A stretch of DNA of 64,000 bases, from contig NZ_MBTF01000008.1 in NCBI RefSeq assembly GCF_002013915.1, positions 1 through 64,000 on the forward strand, read 5' to 3'. The DNA is from Mucilaginibacter pedocola (lineage in GTDB: Bacteria > Bacteroidota > Bacteroidia > Sphingobacteriales > Sphingobacteriaceae). Below are positions 24,248 to 32,439 of the stretch, one piece after another (the stretch's first letter is position 1; the number at the start of each line of letters is the position of its first letter). The notes beneath the pieces are model-generated. The model searched no databases. It saw nothing but the letters and a program-made list of their open reading frames with translations, and was not told where the DNA came from. The position numbers were made by a program, and so were the translations under genes.

Positions 24248-26431
24248 TTAAGGATGATAAGTTTTTACCGCATGCTTCAGCACATCTCCCTTGTAGAATA
24301 ACACATCCTTAAATTTCCCATCAATAAAGCCTTGCGCCTGGTCGGTATAGTTAGGGGAGCTGGCATCATAGGAGTGCCCGCCGGGGATAATGCTTTTTGC
24401 TTTAACCACCGGGCCAAACTCTACGGCAGCAATAAAGCTATTGCCCGAGAAGCCATAGCGTTTTTGCGTGCCGGGCATAAGCTTACTTTGAAAGGATGGC
24501 AGTTGCCCCAACTGAGATGCTGTAGCGCCTACAGGCAAGCTGGGTAGTTTATCATCAAAAGTAGCACCATCTGCGGGGCGCTGAAAACGGTTTATGTCGC
24601 CCCAGGCTATCTTCCAGTTACCGTAACGGCTTTGCAGGCCGGTTACCGTTTGGTTAAACATGCCCAGCAAGGTTGCCGGTGGGGTGGTTTGTAAAAACTC
24701 GTGGAAGCGTTTAACAAGGTAGCTGCTTTCGCCGGGTGCGGGCGGTTTAAGGCTGCGCAATACAACAGCGCCCCATTCTGCTGCAAGCGTTGTGGCAACC
24801 GATGTTGCCGAAGAATTTTTATCCCAGGATGTTAGTATGGCTATAGGTTCGGCCAGTTTAGTTTTAAGGCTGTCGGGCGCGGCTTTATATGCATCAAATA
24901 GGGGTGGCAGCAAATCGTCAAAGGCGGCTAAGTAATGGTTGTAACCTATGGTTATCAGTCCATCAAGCGTTAATTTATTAGCATCTTTTAGCAAGCGGGC
25001 TGCAGTTAATCCGCGGTAATTCTCATCATCGGGAGCCATATAGCGCGGGTATTTGGTTTTATCGGGGCTTGCCGTGCCCGATGCCGTGTAAACCGACGAA
25101 TTGCAGTTTTGTATATAGCCGGTAGCCGGATTTACTACTTGCACTATCTCGCTTAATGGATGCAGCCCTTGCCATTCGGTAGCAGATGTGCTGCCATCTA
25201 CCGGGTTGTTCCAATCATATTTGGCATCGCGCCGTGGCATAAAATTGCCGTACCAAAATATAGTGTTGCCTTGTGCATCGGCATAAACGGTGTTATTGCT
25301 GGTATTGGCCAGCAAGTCCATTGCTTTTTTGTACTGCGGCAAAGTGTTGGCTTTGGTGATCAGCCATGACTCGAGCAGCGCTTTGTACGAGCGGTTGTAA
25401 TGTTTAAGCGCAAGCCATTTGCCGTTGCGAGCACCTAATACAGGGCCGTGGTGGGTATAATAGCCGGCGATGATTTTGTTTACCAGGCTATCGCCCTGTT
25501 TTACCTGCAACGAGAGTTTTTTCACGGTAACCGGGCGTTGTTTGCCATCGTACTCGTAATACCATTTGCCATCTTTTTTACTCACCTTTTCGGCATAAAC
25601 ATCGCCTACGTCGCCATAGCTGCTGGTGTGCATCCAGCCGCAGTTTTGGTTAAAACCCTGGTAAATAAAAAACTGCCCCCAGGTAACCGCGCCATAAGCA
25701 TGCAGCCCTTCGTCGCTCTGCAGCCCAACTTCGCTACGGAAATAAAAAGGTACATGCGGGTTTATGTAGAGCATAGCGTGCCCGCTTGCCGATAGCTTTG
25801 GCGATACGGCAAATCCGTTCGATCCAAGCTCGCGGTCGCCACGGGTGTTGGTTATGGTTTGCCGATTATATAGTTGTCCAATAGTGTTGTCGGCATCGCC
25901 ATAAAAGGCTTGTGTTTCTTTCGGGGTAATATCGCCGGTTTCGGTAGCGGCCACGCTGCCATCGGTAAACATGAGCGCGTACCATGGTTTAAATTTTTTA
26001 AATACTACCGGTTTTACTTCGGGGTGTTTGTACAGGTAGTAATTTAACCCGTCGGCAAAGGCATCCAGTAGCTTTTTGAAAAAGGGCGAAGCTGTGTTAT
26101 AGTCTTTTATGGCATCAGCTGTATCGGCTATTAACTGTAGCTGCACATCGGTGTACAAGGGCGTAGCGCCATCGGCCTCGCTTTGGCGGCCCATTTGGTA
26201 AAGGTAGTTGCGTTCAATACCCTTAAAGTTTTCTTCGCACTGGGTATACATTAAACCGAATACCACGCCGGCATCTGTTTTTGAGTAAATGTGCGGTGTG
26301 CCATAATTATCGCGGATGATGGTTACCGCCGCTGCCTGTTTTTGATAACGTGCAACCTCGGCAGGCGTGTATTTTTGGGCGGTGGCTAATACAGGAAACA
26401 GGGATAGGGCGAGCAGATAGAGTGTTTTCAT
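24248..26431 (-). CDS. Penicillin acylase-family N-terminal-nucleophile hydrolase
   Basis: The 727-aa precursor has a signal peptide (to TAQ19), an alpha chain beginning near VTIIRDNYGTPHIYS, and a beta chain whose predicted N-terminal nucleophile is Ser204 in ELGSNGFAVSP. The oxyanion and substrate region QSDEGLHAYGAVTWGQFFIYQGFNQ follows. The family cleaves amide bonds in penicillins, N-acyl homoserine lactones or lipopeptides after autocatalytic processing; the true substrate is not evident. Start and length fit the family. Confidence 0.9.
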   Translation of the reverse strand: MKTLYLLALSLFPVLATAQKYTPAEVARYQKQAAAVTIIRDNYGTPHIYSKTDAGVVFGLMYTQCEENFKGIERNYLYQMGRQSEADGATPLYTDVQLQLIADTADAIKDYNTASPFFKKLLDAFADGLNYYLYKHPEVKPVVFKKFKPWYALMFTDGSVAATETGDITPKETQAFYGDADNTIGQLYNRQTITNTRGDRELGSNGFAVSPKLSASGHAMLYINPHVPFYFRSEVGLQSDEGLHAYGAVTWGQFFIYQGFNQNCGWMHTSSYGDVGDVYAEKVSKKDGKWYYEYDGKQRPVTVKKLSLQVKQGDSLVNKIIAGYYTHHGPVLGARNGKWLALKHYNRSYKALLESWLITKANTLPQYKKAMDLLANTSNNTVYADAQGNTIFWYGNFMPRRDAKYDWNNPVDGSTSATEWQGLHPLSEIVQVVNPATGYIQNCNSSVYTASGTASPDKTKYPRYMAPDDENYRGLTAARLLKDANKLTLDGLITIGYNHYLAAFDDLLPPLFDAYKAAPDSLKTKLAEPIAILTSWDKNSSATSVATTLAAEWGAVVLRSLKPPAPGESSYLVKRFHEFLQTTPPATLLGMFNQTVTGLQSRYGNWKIAWGDINRFQRPADGATFDDKLPSLPVGATASQLGQLPSFQSKLMPGTQKRYGFSGNSFIAAVEFGPVVKAKSIIPGGHSYDASSPNYTDQAQGFIDGKFKDVLFYKGDVLKHAVKTYHP

Positions 26432-27453
26432 AGATTGTTTTGCCGTTGTGCGGCCTCTACTGATGAAATGCTTAAGTTTCTAAGATAGCAATAATTAATT
26501 ATTCCTTTAAAAAGGACAGGCAGAGCGAATTTAAAGGCTCATTGATTTAATTAATTGTTTAATTGACGGTTAAGCGATGTGTTTTATAGTTACAAGTTTT
26601 TATTTTTACATATAGTTAAAAAGCTTGAATACACTTGCTATGATAATTTTCTGCGATTTATTGCCCTAAAGTAGTTTAATACAATGTTTTGAAAAAAATA
26701 CTTTAAAAAGTTTTGTACACTATGCTCCTAAAAATGGCTATATTGCAGCAGATTTGAGAATATGTTACGGATAGCGCTTTTATTTTAAAAAGAAGCAAAA
26801 TAAAGTTCGCCCACACTGTAACATTTAGCATCAATTCCGCGTCTTTTTTATGAAAAGGATTCGCGCAATAAAACAACGCATTCGGCGTTTGTTGTGCTGT
26901 TCTTACATCTGCTTTATGAGCTTGCTAAATCGGTATAGTATTTGTGCCGCAAAAAGTCTCTAAAGCTATTTCAGGGAAATTCACTAACCGCAAGGTTATG
27001 TAAATAAAGAACTTGGGTAAACAAGCATGTTATCTGAGATTTAGTTGATTTAACATTATTTGAGAGATGATGTTATTAGGCGTTCCGGGGTGAGATACGG
27101 AACGCCTTTCTTTTACACGATTAAATCTTAGCGCGGTCTTTTGACAGGATTTAGCGATTAAGAGATTAAACAGGATTCTTTTACCACCGATTCCACTGAT
27201 TTTTTTGATTCCACCGATTTTAACAGGATTTAGCGATTAAAGGATTTTGCAGGATTTTTTACGGCAGGTACTGAAATCAGCTTACACTTATTTGTTATTA
27301 GCCTGATAGTTGTTTATCAGTACTGATGTCAAGGGAATAGACGATTGAAGAGTTTGGAAGTATCTTCTCCAAATTAAAATGAAGGGGGCACCAATAGAAA
27401 ATTATCCATCGGTGAAATCGTCTCTCGATGCATGGAATTAAAAAAATCCTGTG
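26432..27453. other. 1.0-kb gene-poor region
   Basis: AT-rich sequence with no convincing long ORF. It holds an orphan plus-strand terminator (27078-27112) and a repeat block (27140-27480). A 37-codon ORF (26850-26963, MKRIRAIKQRIRRLLCC...) is basic and cysteine-containing but has no ribosome-binding context. The 26450-26480 part probably carries the promoter of the acylase gene (minus-strand TATCTTAG). Confidence 0.5.
27078..27112 (+). terminator. Orphan strong terminator, plus strand
   Basis: AGGCGTTCCG (27078-27087) pairs perfectly with CGGAACGCCT (27098-27107), followed by TTCTTTT. The only annotated genes on either side are on the minus strand, so this hairpin points to an unannotated plus-strand transcript ending here, such as a small RNA or short mRNA from 26.8-27.1 kb. 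Confidence 0.7.
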
Positions 27454-27480
27454 CTAATCTTTTAATCCTTCAATCCTGTC
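27140..27480. repeat. Repeat block with CAGGATTTAGCGATTAA units
   Basis: ACAGGATTTAGCGATTAA occurs near 27145 and again near 27223. An inverted counterpart (AATCTTTTAATCCTTCAATCCTG) lies at about 27455-27478 and overlaps the last codons of the DUF3810 gene. ATTCCACCGATTTT units near 27190-27220 belong to the same family as the ACACCGATT repeats around fusA. Confidence 0.6.
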
Positions 27481-28578
27481 CCAATTTCTGCGAGGGTGTT
27501 GTTTAATCGTGTTTGCCATTACCAGGTTCACCATTTGGTTATACGTGTCTAAGCCTTGCGGCTGATTGTTAGCTTTCAGGAAATTATCGTAGAAAATTCC
27601 GGTTATTACGTTTGCCCGGTTTTGGTATTTCTGCCAGTAAAGGCGTTCCTGTTTAAAGTCGGCGCGTACCTGCGGCGATATACGTTTCTTCAGTTGCTTG
27701 TTTACCAAACTATCGGCCATGTATACACTGAACATAAATTCGCGCACAGCCAGTTGGTAAGCCGAGTAGCGCAACAGCCTATCTTTTGATGCAGTTGCCG
27801 CCAGGTAGCCTACAAAATTTGCCTCGTCTTCGGCGCCGTAGCCCATTTGGTGGCTCATTTCGTGGCAGGCCACAAAAGGGCGCACAAATACGGGTTGCTG
27901 GTAATTTAGCTGTGCCTCGGTACTAAAAGGGTTGTAATAGCCCGATGTGCCAATGTAATTGAGCAGCGGTGTTAGTAACGATGGCTTGATACCGGGGCTG
28001 TAGGTTTTAAAATTGGGCGAAGTAGTACCTAATTGCTTTACAGCTTTTATGGCGGTATTGTAAATGGTATCGTTGGGCTGCTGCAAGTCGGCAGGGGTAA
28101 CGCGGGCACGGGTTGCGTTTGCGCTATCTATCAGTATTGCCGTTACGGTTTGCAGTTGGGCGAAGGTGAATTTAGGGGCTTCCAGGTTTAGCCGCTCGGC
28201 AGCCGATGGGCGGAAGTAGTTGAGCCCCCAAAGCGTGTAGAAGAGCAGCAAGGCGGTTTGTACGCCTATCACCACCCCGGTAACCAGCAAACCGGCCTGC
28301 AAAAACTTTTTCCGAAATAGGAGTTTAACCAACCTGATAACCGCATAAATGAGATAGGCAACAACCCCTATATAAACTACATCGCCAACACTGAAAGGGA
28401 AAATATTGAACACCGGATGCAGCACGAAGCATAGGACGGGGTATAGCCCCTGCGAATAGTATTTTTCTACCGCCGTGGGGTGGGTAGCAAAAAGCATAAG
28501 CAGGTATATGGCCAATGCCAGCACGGCAATTATGGCCAGCCTTTTTAAAATGGGTTTGCCGGCAAAATAGTTTTTCAT
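27454..28578 (-). CDS. DUF3810 membrane protein with HExxH motif
   Basis: The 374-aa protein has three or four N-terminal membrane helices (about 10-120). An extracytoplasmic part follows, containing ACHEMSHQMGYGAEDEANFVGYL, a zincin-like HExxH followed downstream by a glutamate-rich segment. DUF3810 is a Bacteroidota family without an assigned reaction; a membrane metallopeptidase is a reasonable guess. The start at 28578 is chosen because the longer reading frame (to 28680) would run through the terminator of the upstream gene. Confidence 0.87.
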   Translation of the reverse strand: MKNYFAGKPILKRLAIIAVLALAIYLLMLFATHPTAVEKYYSQGLYPVLCFVLHPVFNIFPFSVGDVVYIGVVAYLIYAVIRLVKLLFRKKFLQAGLLVTGVVIGVQTALLLFYTLWGLNYFRPSAAERLNLEAPKFTFAQLQTVTAILIDSANATRARVTPADLQQPNDTIYNTAIKAVKQLGTTSPNFKTYSPGIKPSLLTPLLNYIGTSGYYNPFSTEAQLNYQQPVFVRPFVACHEMSHQMGYGAEDEANFVGYLAATASKDRLLRYSAYQLAVREFMFSVYMADSLVNKQLKKRISPQVRADFKQERLYWQKYQNRANVITGIFYDNFLKANNQPQGLDTYNQMVNLVMANTIKQHPRRNWDRIEGLKD

Positions 28579-28635
28579 CTGGATTTGGTAAATATAATGC
28601 CTTACCTGCGGTTTGGGAAATATCCCCATGTAAAA

Positions 28636-28668
28636 CAAAAGCCCCCCGGTATGCCGGGAGGCCTTGCT
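28636..28668 (-). terminator. Intrinsic terminator of the DUF2911 gene
   Basis: On the minus strand GCCTCCCGG pairs with CCGGGGGGC around the loop CATA and is followed by TTTTGTTTT. It lies 20 bp after the DUF2911 stop codon. Confidence 0.8.
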
Positions 28669-28687
28669 ATTAAAAATCACAAAGAAA

Positions 28688-29203
28688 TTATTTTACCGAT
28701 ACCGGAACAGATAGTTTATCCCAGTTTAATGAGAATCCTTTTGCTGTTATTTTATATACCAGGCGCTCGTTCATGGCCGAGGCGACCGGTTTTACGGTTA
28801 CACGCAGGGCATCTTTACTTTCATCATATTTAAATGCGCCCCATTGTTTGGCCACTTTGTTGAAAATGATAGTCCATGTTGTTGCGGTTGGTATAGCAAA
28901 AAAGCCGTAGGTACCCGCAGGCAGTGTTTTGCCTTCTACGGTAATATCTTTAGTGGTGGTAAAAGTAGTGGCTTCGTTTGCACCGGCGCGCCATACCTTG
29001 CCGTAAGGCTCTAACTCGCCAAATACTTTACGGCCCTTTACCGACGGGCTGCCGTAGTTGATAGTAATATTTGAGCCGGCAACTGCTGCACTAACGCTAT
29101 CGCGCGGACTGGCGGGTTTTTGCTGCGCAAATGCAAAGCTGGAGATAAACAACGCGAATACAAAAAATGCTGCTGCTTTTAACAGGAATGTTCTTTTAGC
29201 CAT
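28688..29203 (-). CDS. DUF2911 secreted protein
   Basis: The 171-aa protein has a signal peptide (to FAQ27) and a DUF2911 beta-sandwich. The family run INYGSPSVKGRKVFGELEPYGKVWRAGANEATTF is characteristic, split here as INYGSPSVKGRKVFG and GKVWRAGANEATTF. The role is unknown; the family is common in Bacteroidota. Monocistronic, with its own -7 box at 29262-29269 and its own terminator. Confidence 0.9.
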   Translation of the reverse strand: MAKRTFLLKAAAFFVFALFISSFAFAQQKPASPRDSVSAAVAGSNITINYGSPSVKGRKVFGELEPYGKVWRAGANEATTFTTTKDITVEGKTLPAGTYGFFAIPTATTWTIIFNKVAKQWGAFKYDESKDALRVTVKPVASAMNERLVYKITAKGFSLNWDKLSVPVSVK

Positions 29204-29261
29204 AATGGTTTGTTCTTTTTAGTTTTTATAGATAAACGCTTACAAGGTTATTTATTGTGCA

Positions 29262-29269
29262 CAAATATA
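29262..29269 (-). promoter_or_regulatory. -7 box of the DUF2911 gene
   Basis: The minus strand reads TATATTTG, an exact TAnnTTTG match, about 59 bp before the start codon. No clear TTG is present 17-19 bp upstream of it. Confidence 0.5.
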
Positions 29270-29389
29270 GAAGCCCATAGCTTGTAAATGCCTTTTTACC
29301 TCTAAAAACCTCTGCTATTTTTTATAAAAAATATCTTTCGAGTTTAAAAACTTTCGCCGATTGTTAGCGTTCTATATAAAGTAGAATTC

Positions 29390-29476
29390 GCATTGCAGTT
29401 CGGAATAGCCGAAAGGTTAAACAATTGTTGTGAGTTTTTAGCCCTCTTGCTTCAACAGGCAAGGGGGTTTTTATTT
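29390..29476 (+). ncRNA. Candidate small RNA with intrinsic terminator
   Basis: A plus-strand hairpin, CCCTCTTGC (29442-29450) with GCAAGGGGG (29459-29467), runs into TTTTTATTT although no plus-strand gene precedes it. Upstream are the small hairpin TTCGG/CCGAA (29399-29403 with 29409-29413) and the palindrome AACAATTGTT (29420-29429). A promoter-like pair, TTG at 29361-29363 and TAGAATTCG from 29382 (18-bp spacer), would start RNA near 29390. The product would be about 85 nt. The rest of 29204-29662 shows nothing else; an ORF at 29393-29596 is AT-rich and runs across the terminator, so it is not called. Confidence 0.4.
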
Positions 29477-29662
29477 CAAAACAATTTTAGCCGTAATAAG
29501 CACGTAAGAAAATACATGCTTAAAAATTGCATGGCGCTTCATACGATAAGTAGCTGGTTCAATAAAATTTTCGGAAGAGATAATCCGGGTTTATAATTGG
29601 CATATAAATGTACTGGTTTTCAGTTCACTAATGCAAATAAATTATAACATTTATTGCACGCA

Positions 29663-29857
29663 CTATTCCTCGCCTTTAATTTCTTCCCAATAAAGCGTTT
29701 CCTGGTAAACGTCGTTTTTAATGGCCACCTGTGCCTTCACTTTATCCAGTTCGGCTTTTACTTCCTCGGGGCTTAACTTTTTGTCGAGCGAGTGGTACTG
29801 TATTGCATTGCCGGTGCGGCTGTTAATGCATTTGAAATGTTTGTCAGCAGTATTCAT
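29663..29857 (-). CDS. Small conserved hypothetical protein
   Basis: The 64-aa acidic protein is soluble and largely helical (KLSPEEVKAELDKVKAQVAIKND) after a short beta stretch containing one Cys (HFKCINSRTGNAIQYHS). It has normal codon use and a clean start. I do not recognise a function. Confidence 0.55.
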   Translation of the reverse strand: MNTADKHFKCINSRTGNAIQYHSLDKKLSPEEVKAELDKVKAQVAIKNDVYQETLYWEEIKGEE

Positions 29858-29931
29858 GGTTGATAATGCTTTATAACCTTAATAATATAAACTGCTGCCG
29901 TTTTGTTTTAGTATATGTAGGGTAGGGACGA

Positions 29932-29964
29932 AGAATTGTCAACTTTTCAAAAGTTGACAATTCT
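29932..29964. repeat. Perfect 16-bp hairpin (hairpin family member 2)
   Basis: AGAATTGTCAACTTTT (29932-29947) and AAAAGTTGACAATTCT (29949-29964) are exact inverted repeats. It is related to 12681-12713 and 38876-38907 by the shared TGWCAACTTT core and lies in the gap between the 64-aa gene and the DinB gene. Confidence 0.65.
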
Positions 29965-29998
29965 ATCGGGGTTTTATTAAATACTTCCCATGTCTCCG

Positions 29999-30024
29999 CA
30001 GGGTCTCTTTGAAAAAGGACCCTG
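29999..30024. repeat. CAGGGTC hairpin, copy 1
   Basis: CAGGGTC (29999-30005) pairs with GACCCTG (30018-30024). A longer relative is at 34264-34293 (CCGCAGGGTC/GACCCTGCGG). It lies just downstream of the DinB gene, so it may end that transcript. Confidence 0.5.
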
Positions 30025-30039
30025 TGCTGCCGGAGGTTA

Positions 30040-30561
30040 TTACGCAGTTTCCAATATTTCTATCGGTTCAAAAGTTTCATCGGCGCTTGGGCCGTAGCTG
30101 CCGGGGATAGGTACATCAAGCAAACGCAGGTAAACACCCAGTTGCGCGCGGTGGTGTATAATTTGCGACATGGCCATACGCATTACTTCCCATTTAGCAT
30201 CGCGGCTATAAACCTGGTTGCCGTTGCGCAAAGTCCAGGCTTTATCAAGCACGGCCTCGTTCTCGGGCACTAAGGGCTCTAAGCCTTCCGCCAGCGATTT
30301 TTCGAATAGTGCCATCAGGTCTTCGGTGTTGTTAATAACGGTTGGCGTATATTCCATGGCAGCAAAATCCAGTTCGTCGGTATTAATGGCCATGGGTATC
30401 CACGTTGGCAGTTCGGCAATGTGGGTAGCCAGGTTGCGCAGTGGCATGCTTTTAGGGTGCGGTTTGTAATCGTAAGCATCGTTTGGTATCCGGGCCAGCA
30501 TTTTGCGGGTGGTGATAGATTCGTCGTTGAGTTGTTTCAAAAAGAATTCGATAGTTGTCAT
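30040..30561 (-). CDS. DinB-family protein
   Basis: The 173-aa four-helix-bundle protein of the DinB/YfiT superfamily has histidines in the family positions: NLATHIAELPTW (about His47) and SQIIHHRAQLGVYLRLLDV (about His135-136). These form the predicted divalent-metal site. Members act as thiol-dependent transferases or have unknown roles. It is divergent from the acyl-CoA dehydrogenase gene across a region with a perfect palindrome. Confidence 0.88.
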   Translation of the reverse strand: MTTIEFFLKQLNDESITTRKMLARIPNDAYDYKPHPKSMPLRNLATHIAELPTWIPMAINTDELDFAAMEYTPTVINNTEDLMALFEKSLAEGLEPLVPENEAVLDKAWTLRNGNQVYSRDAKWEVMRMAMSQIIHHRAQLGVYLRLLDVPIPGSYGPSADETFEPIEILETA

Positions 30562-30659
30562 GGCTTGTTGTTTTAAGTTTACAATTCAAAGAAACAAGGC
30601 GCAGATGACAGCCCTATGTCAGTAGCCTGAAAACAAATCGAAAATATTTTCGTTAGAAA

Positions 30660-30695
30660 AATACTATGCATGCATAGTATTTTTTATTACCTTTA
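30660..30695 (+). promoter_or_regulatory. 22-bp palindromic operator overlapping the acyl-CoA dehydrogenase promoter
   Basis: Positions 30660-30681 form a perfect 22-bp palindrome with half-site AATACTATGCA. Seven bases downstream, TACCTTTA (30688-30695) matches the -7 consensus TAnnTTTG at 7 of 8 positions. The palindrome occupies the spacer and the place of the missing TTG. This is the expected layout for a dimeric regulator, either a repressor or a MerR-type activator. No regulator gene is adjacent. Confidence 0.6.
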
Positions 30696-30728
30696 CTTCA
30701 ACCAATTATAGATCTGAATTTTTCTGAA

Positions 30729-31901
30729 ATGAGCCACTTACTAACCGATGCCCCTGCTGGCTTCGACTTTTCGCACAGCGAAAACCAAAAAATGATAGGC
30801 CAAATGGCCCGCGATTTTGCCGAAAGGCACATAAAACCGCATGTTGCCGAATGGGACGAGCAACAGCACTTTCCGTTGGAATTATTTAAGCAATTAGGCG
30901 AAATGGGGCTAATGGGCGTGCTGGTGCCCGAGGAGTACGGCGGCTCGGGCTTTGGCTATGCCGAATACGTAACTGTTATTAGCGAGATAGCAAAAGTTTG
31001 CGGCGGCATAGGCCTATCGCTAGCAGCACATAACTCGCTTGGCACCGGGCATATTTTAGCTTTTGCAAACGAGGAGCAAAAACAACGCTGGCTGCCCAAA
31101 CTGGCCACCGGCGAATGGCTGGGCGCCTGGGGCCTTACCGAAGCCAATACCGGCAGCGATGCCCTGCGAATGGCCACTACTGCGGTGTTGGATGGCGACG
31201 AATACGTTATTAACGGTGCCAAAAACTGGATAACTCACGGCAAAAGCGGCGATGTGGCGGTGGTGATGGTGCGGACGGGCAATAAAGGCGATTCGCACGG
31301 TATATCTGCTTTGGTGGTAGAGCGGGGGACGCCCGGTTTTAGCGCCGGCAAAAAAGAGAACAAGCTCGGCATGCGTGCTTCCGAAACTACCGAGATGATA
31401 TTTGATAACTGCCGTGTGCCCAAAACTAATTTGCTTGGTGCCGAAGGCGAGGGCTTTTTACAGGCCATGAAAGTACTTGATGGCGGGCGTATATCTATAG
31501 CGGCCCTTTCATTAGGTATTGCCAAAGGGGCGTTCGAGGCGGCAGTGGCTTACTCCAAAGAGCGTCACCAGTTCGGGCAGCCTATCAGCAGTTTCCAGGG
31601 CATATCTTTCAAGTTGGCGGATATGGCTACTGAGATAGAAGCAGCCGAGTTGTTGGTTATGCAGGCTGCCGACCTGAAGAACCGCCACTTGCCGGTAACC
31701 AAGCAATCGGCCATGGCCAAATACTTTGCATCGGAAGTTGCCGTGCGCTGCGCTAACGAGGCGGTGCAGATATTTGGCGGCTATGGCTACACCAAAGACT
31801 TCCCGGTTGAGAAATTTTACCGCGATGCCAAGCTGTGCACCATAGGCGAGGGCACATCCGAAATACAGAAAATAGTAATAAGCCGCGAAGTGCTGAAATA
31901 A
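30729..31901 (+). CDS. Acyl-CoA dehydrogenase
   Basis: The 390-aa flavoenzyme performs alpha,beta-dehydrogenation of acyl-CoA thioesters. Family signatures are GLMGVLVPEEYGGSG, GAWGLTEANTGSDA (FAD/substrate), GMRASETTEMIFDNCRVP, QFGQPISSFQGISFKLADM and AVQIFGGYGYTKDFPVEKFYRDAKL. GEGTSEIQ carries the glutamate used as base in the short/medium and branched-chain enzymes. It stands alone with its own promoter and terminator, so chain specificity cannot be told from neighbours. Confidence 0.94.
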   Translation: MSHLLTDAPAGFDFSHSENQKMIGQMARDFAERHIKPHVAEWDEQQHFPLELFKQLGEMGLMGVLVPEEYGGSGFGYAEYVTVISEIAKVCGGIGLSLAAHNSLGTGHILAFANEEQKQRWLPKLATGEWLGAWGLTEANTGSDALRMATTAVLDGDEYVINGAKNWITHGKSGDVAVVMVRTGNKGDSHGISALVVERGTPGFSAGKKENKLGMRASETTEMIFDNCRVPKTNLLGAEGEGFLQAMKVLDGGRISIAALSLGIAKGAFEAAVAYSKERHQFGQPISSFQGISFKLADMATEIEAAELLVMQAADLKNRHLPVTKQSAMAKYFASEVAVRCANEAVQIFGGYGYTKDFPVEKFYRDAKLCTIGEGTSEIQKIVISREVLK

Positions 31902-31926
31902 AAGCAGGTACTTCTACTTGCTTTTA
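31901..31926 (+). terminator. Terminator of the acyl-CoA dehydrogenase gene
   Basis: AAAGCAGGTA (31901-31910) pairs with TACTTGCTTT (31915-31924, one G-U pair) around CTTC and runs into a short T-tract. It overlaps the stop codon. Confidence 0.7.
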
Positions 31927-32012
31927 ACGATAAGCAGGAGTATTCGAATTATTTCAACAGGAAATAACCTATCTAAATAGCTAAATTATAGGGGAGTTTA
32001 GGGCGCGAATTT

Positions 32013-32020
32013 TATATTTG
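32013..32020 (+). promoter_or_regulatory. -7 box of the 126-aa membrane protein gene
   Basis: TATATTTG is an exact TAnnTTTG match, 22 bp before the proposed TTG start. It shows that an upstream TTG at 32018 lies inside the promoter and cannot be the start. No TTG at the -33 distance was found. Confidence 0.55.
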
Positions 32021-32041
32021 AGGGCGCTAAATTCCCCTGTA

Positions 32042-32422
32042 TTGAAGAAACTTTTATTTTTATTCTACACCCACTACAATAGCGGGCGCCGCCGCTCATC
32101 GGCATATGCAAGCGCTTTATGGGCGGCATTAACCCTGGGCATGATAAATGCTTTCTCGATAATGCTCTTTGTTAACTTTACCCTCCTGAAAAAATACAGC
32201 TATTTAAACCGCCGCACTTGGGAGCAAAACCTGCTGGTAGCAGTAATTACCTACTTTATTTTAGGCTACCATATTTTATGGATGCTTTACAAAGAGCAGG
32301 AGTTGGAGGCTATGCAATGCCCGCCTGATGCCCTTCGCAGCGGCAACCGCAAATTGGTGTTCTACATTATTTTCTCTATAGCTGTGCTGGTTGCAATGGC
32401 CGTTAGGTATTATACTTTATAA
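32042..32422 (+). CDS. Small integral membrane protein, unknown function
   Basis: The 126-aa protein has three predicted membrane helices: ALWAALTLGMINAFSIMLFV, NLLVAVITYFILGYHILWML and LVFYIIFSIAVLVAMAV. A basic N-terminal segment (HYNSGRRRSS) precedes them. The start is the TTG at 32042 (KKLLFLFYTH follows) because the promoter box lies immediately upstream and no suitable ATG exists before the first helix. I do not recognise the family. Confidence 0.65.
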   Translation: MKKLLFLFYTHYNSGRRRSSAYASALWAALTLGMINAFSIMLFVNFTLLKKYSYLNRRTWEQNLLVAVITYFILGYHILWMLYKEQELEAMQCPPDALRSGNRKLVFYIIFSIAVLVAMAVRYYTL

Positions 32423-32439
32423 GCCAGCCGGCGGCGCGT

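Noticed and set aside
26850..26963. 37-codon ORF (MKRIRAIKQRIRRLL...)
   Set aside because: Too short to judge, no initiation signals and no recognisable relative; kept only as a note to the orphan terminator.
29393..29596. 67-aa plus-strand ORF in the gap before the 64-aa gene
   Set aside because: It runs straight across an intrinsic terminator hairpin, has no ribosome-binding context and an atypical composition; a small RNA explains the region better.
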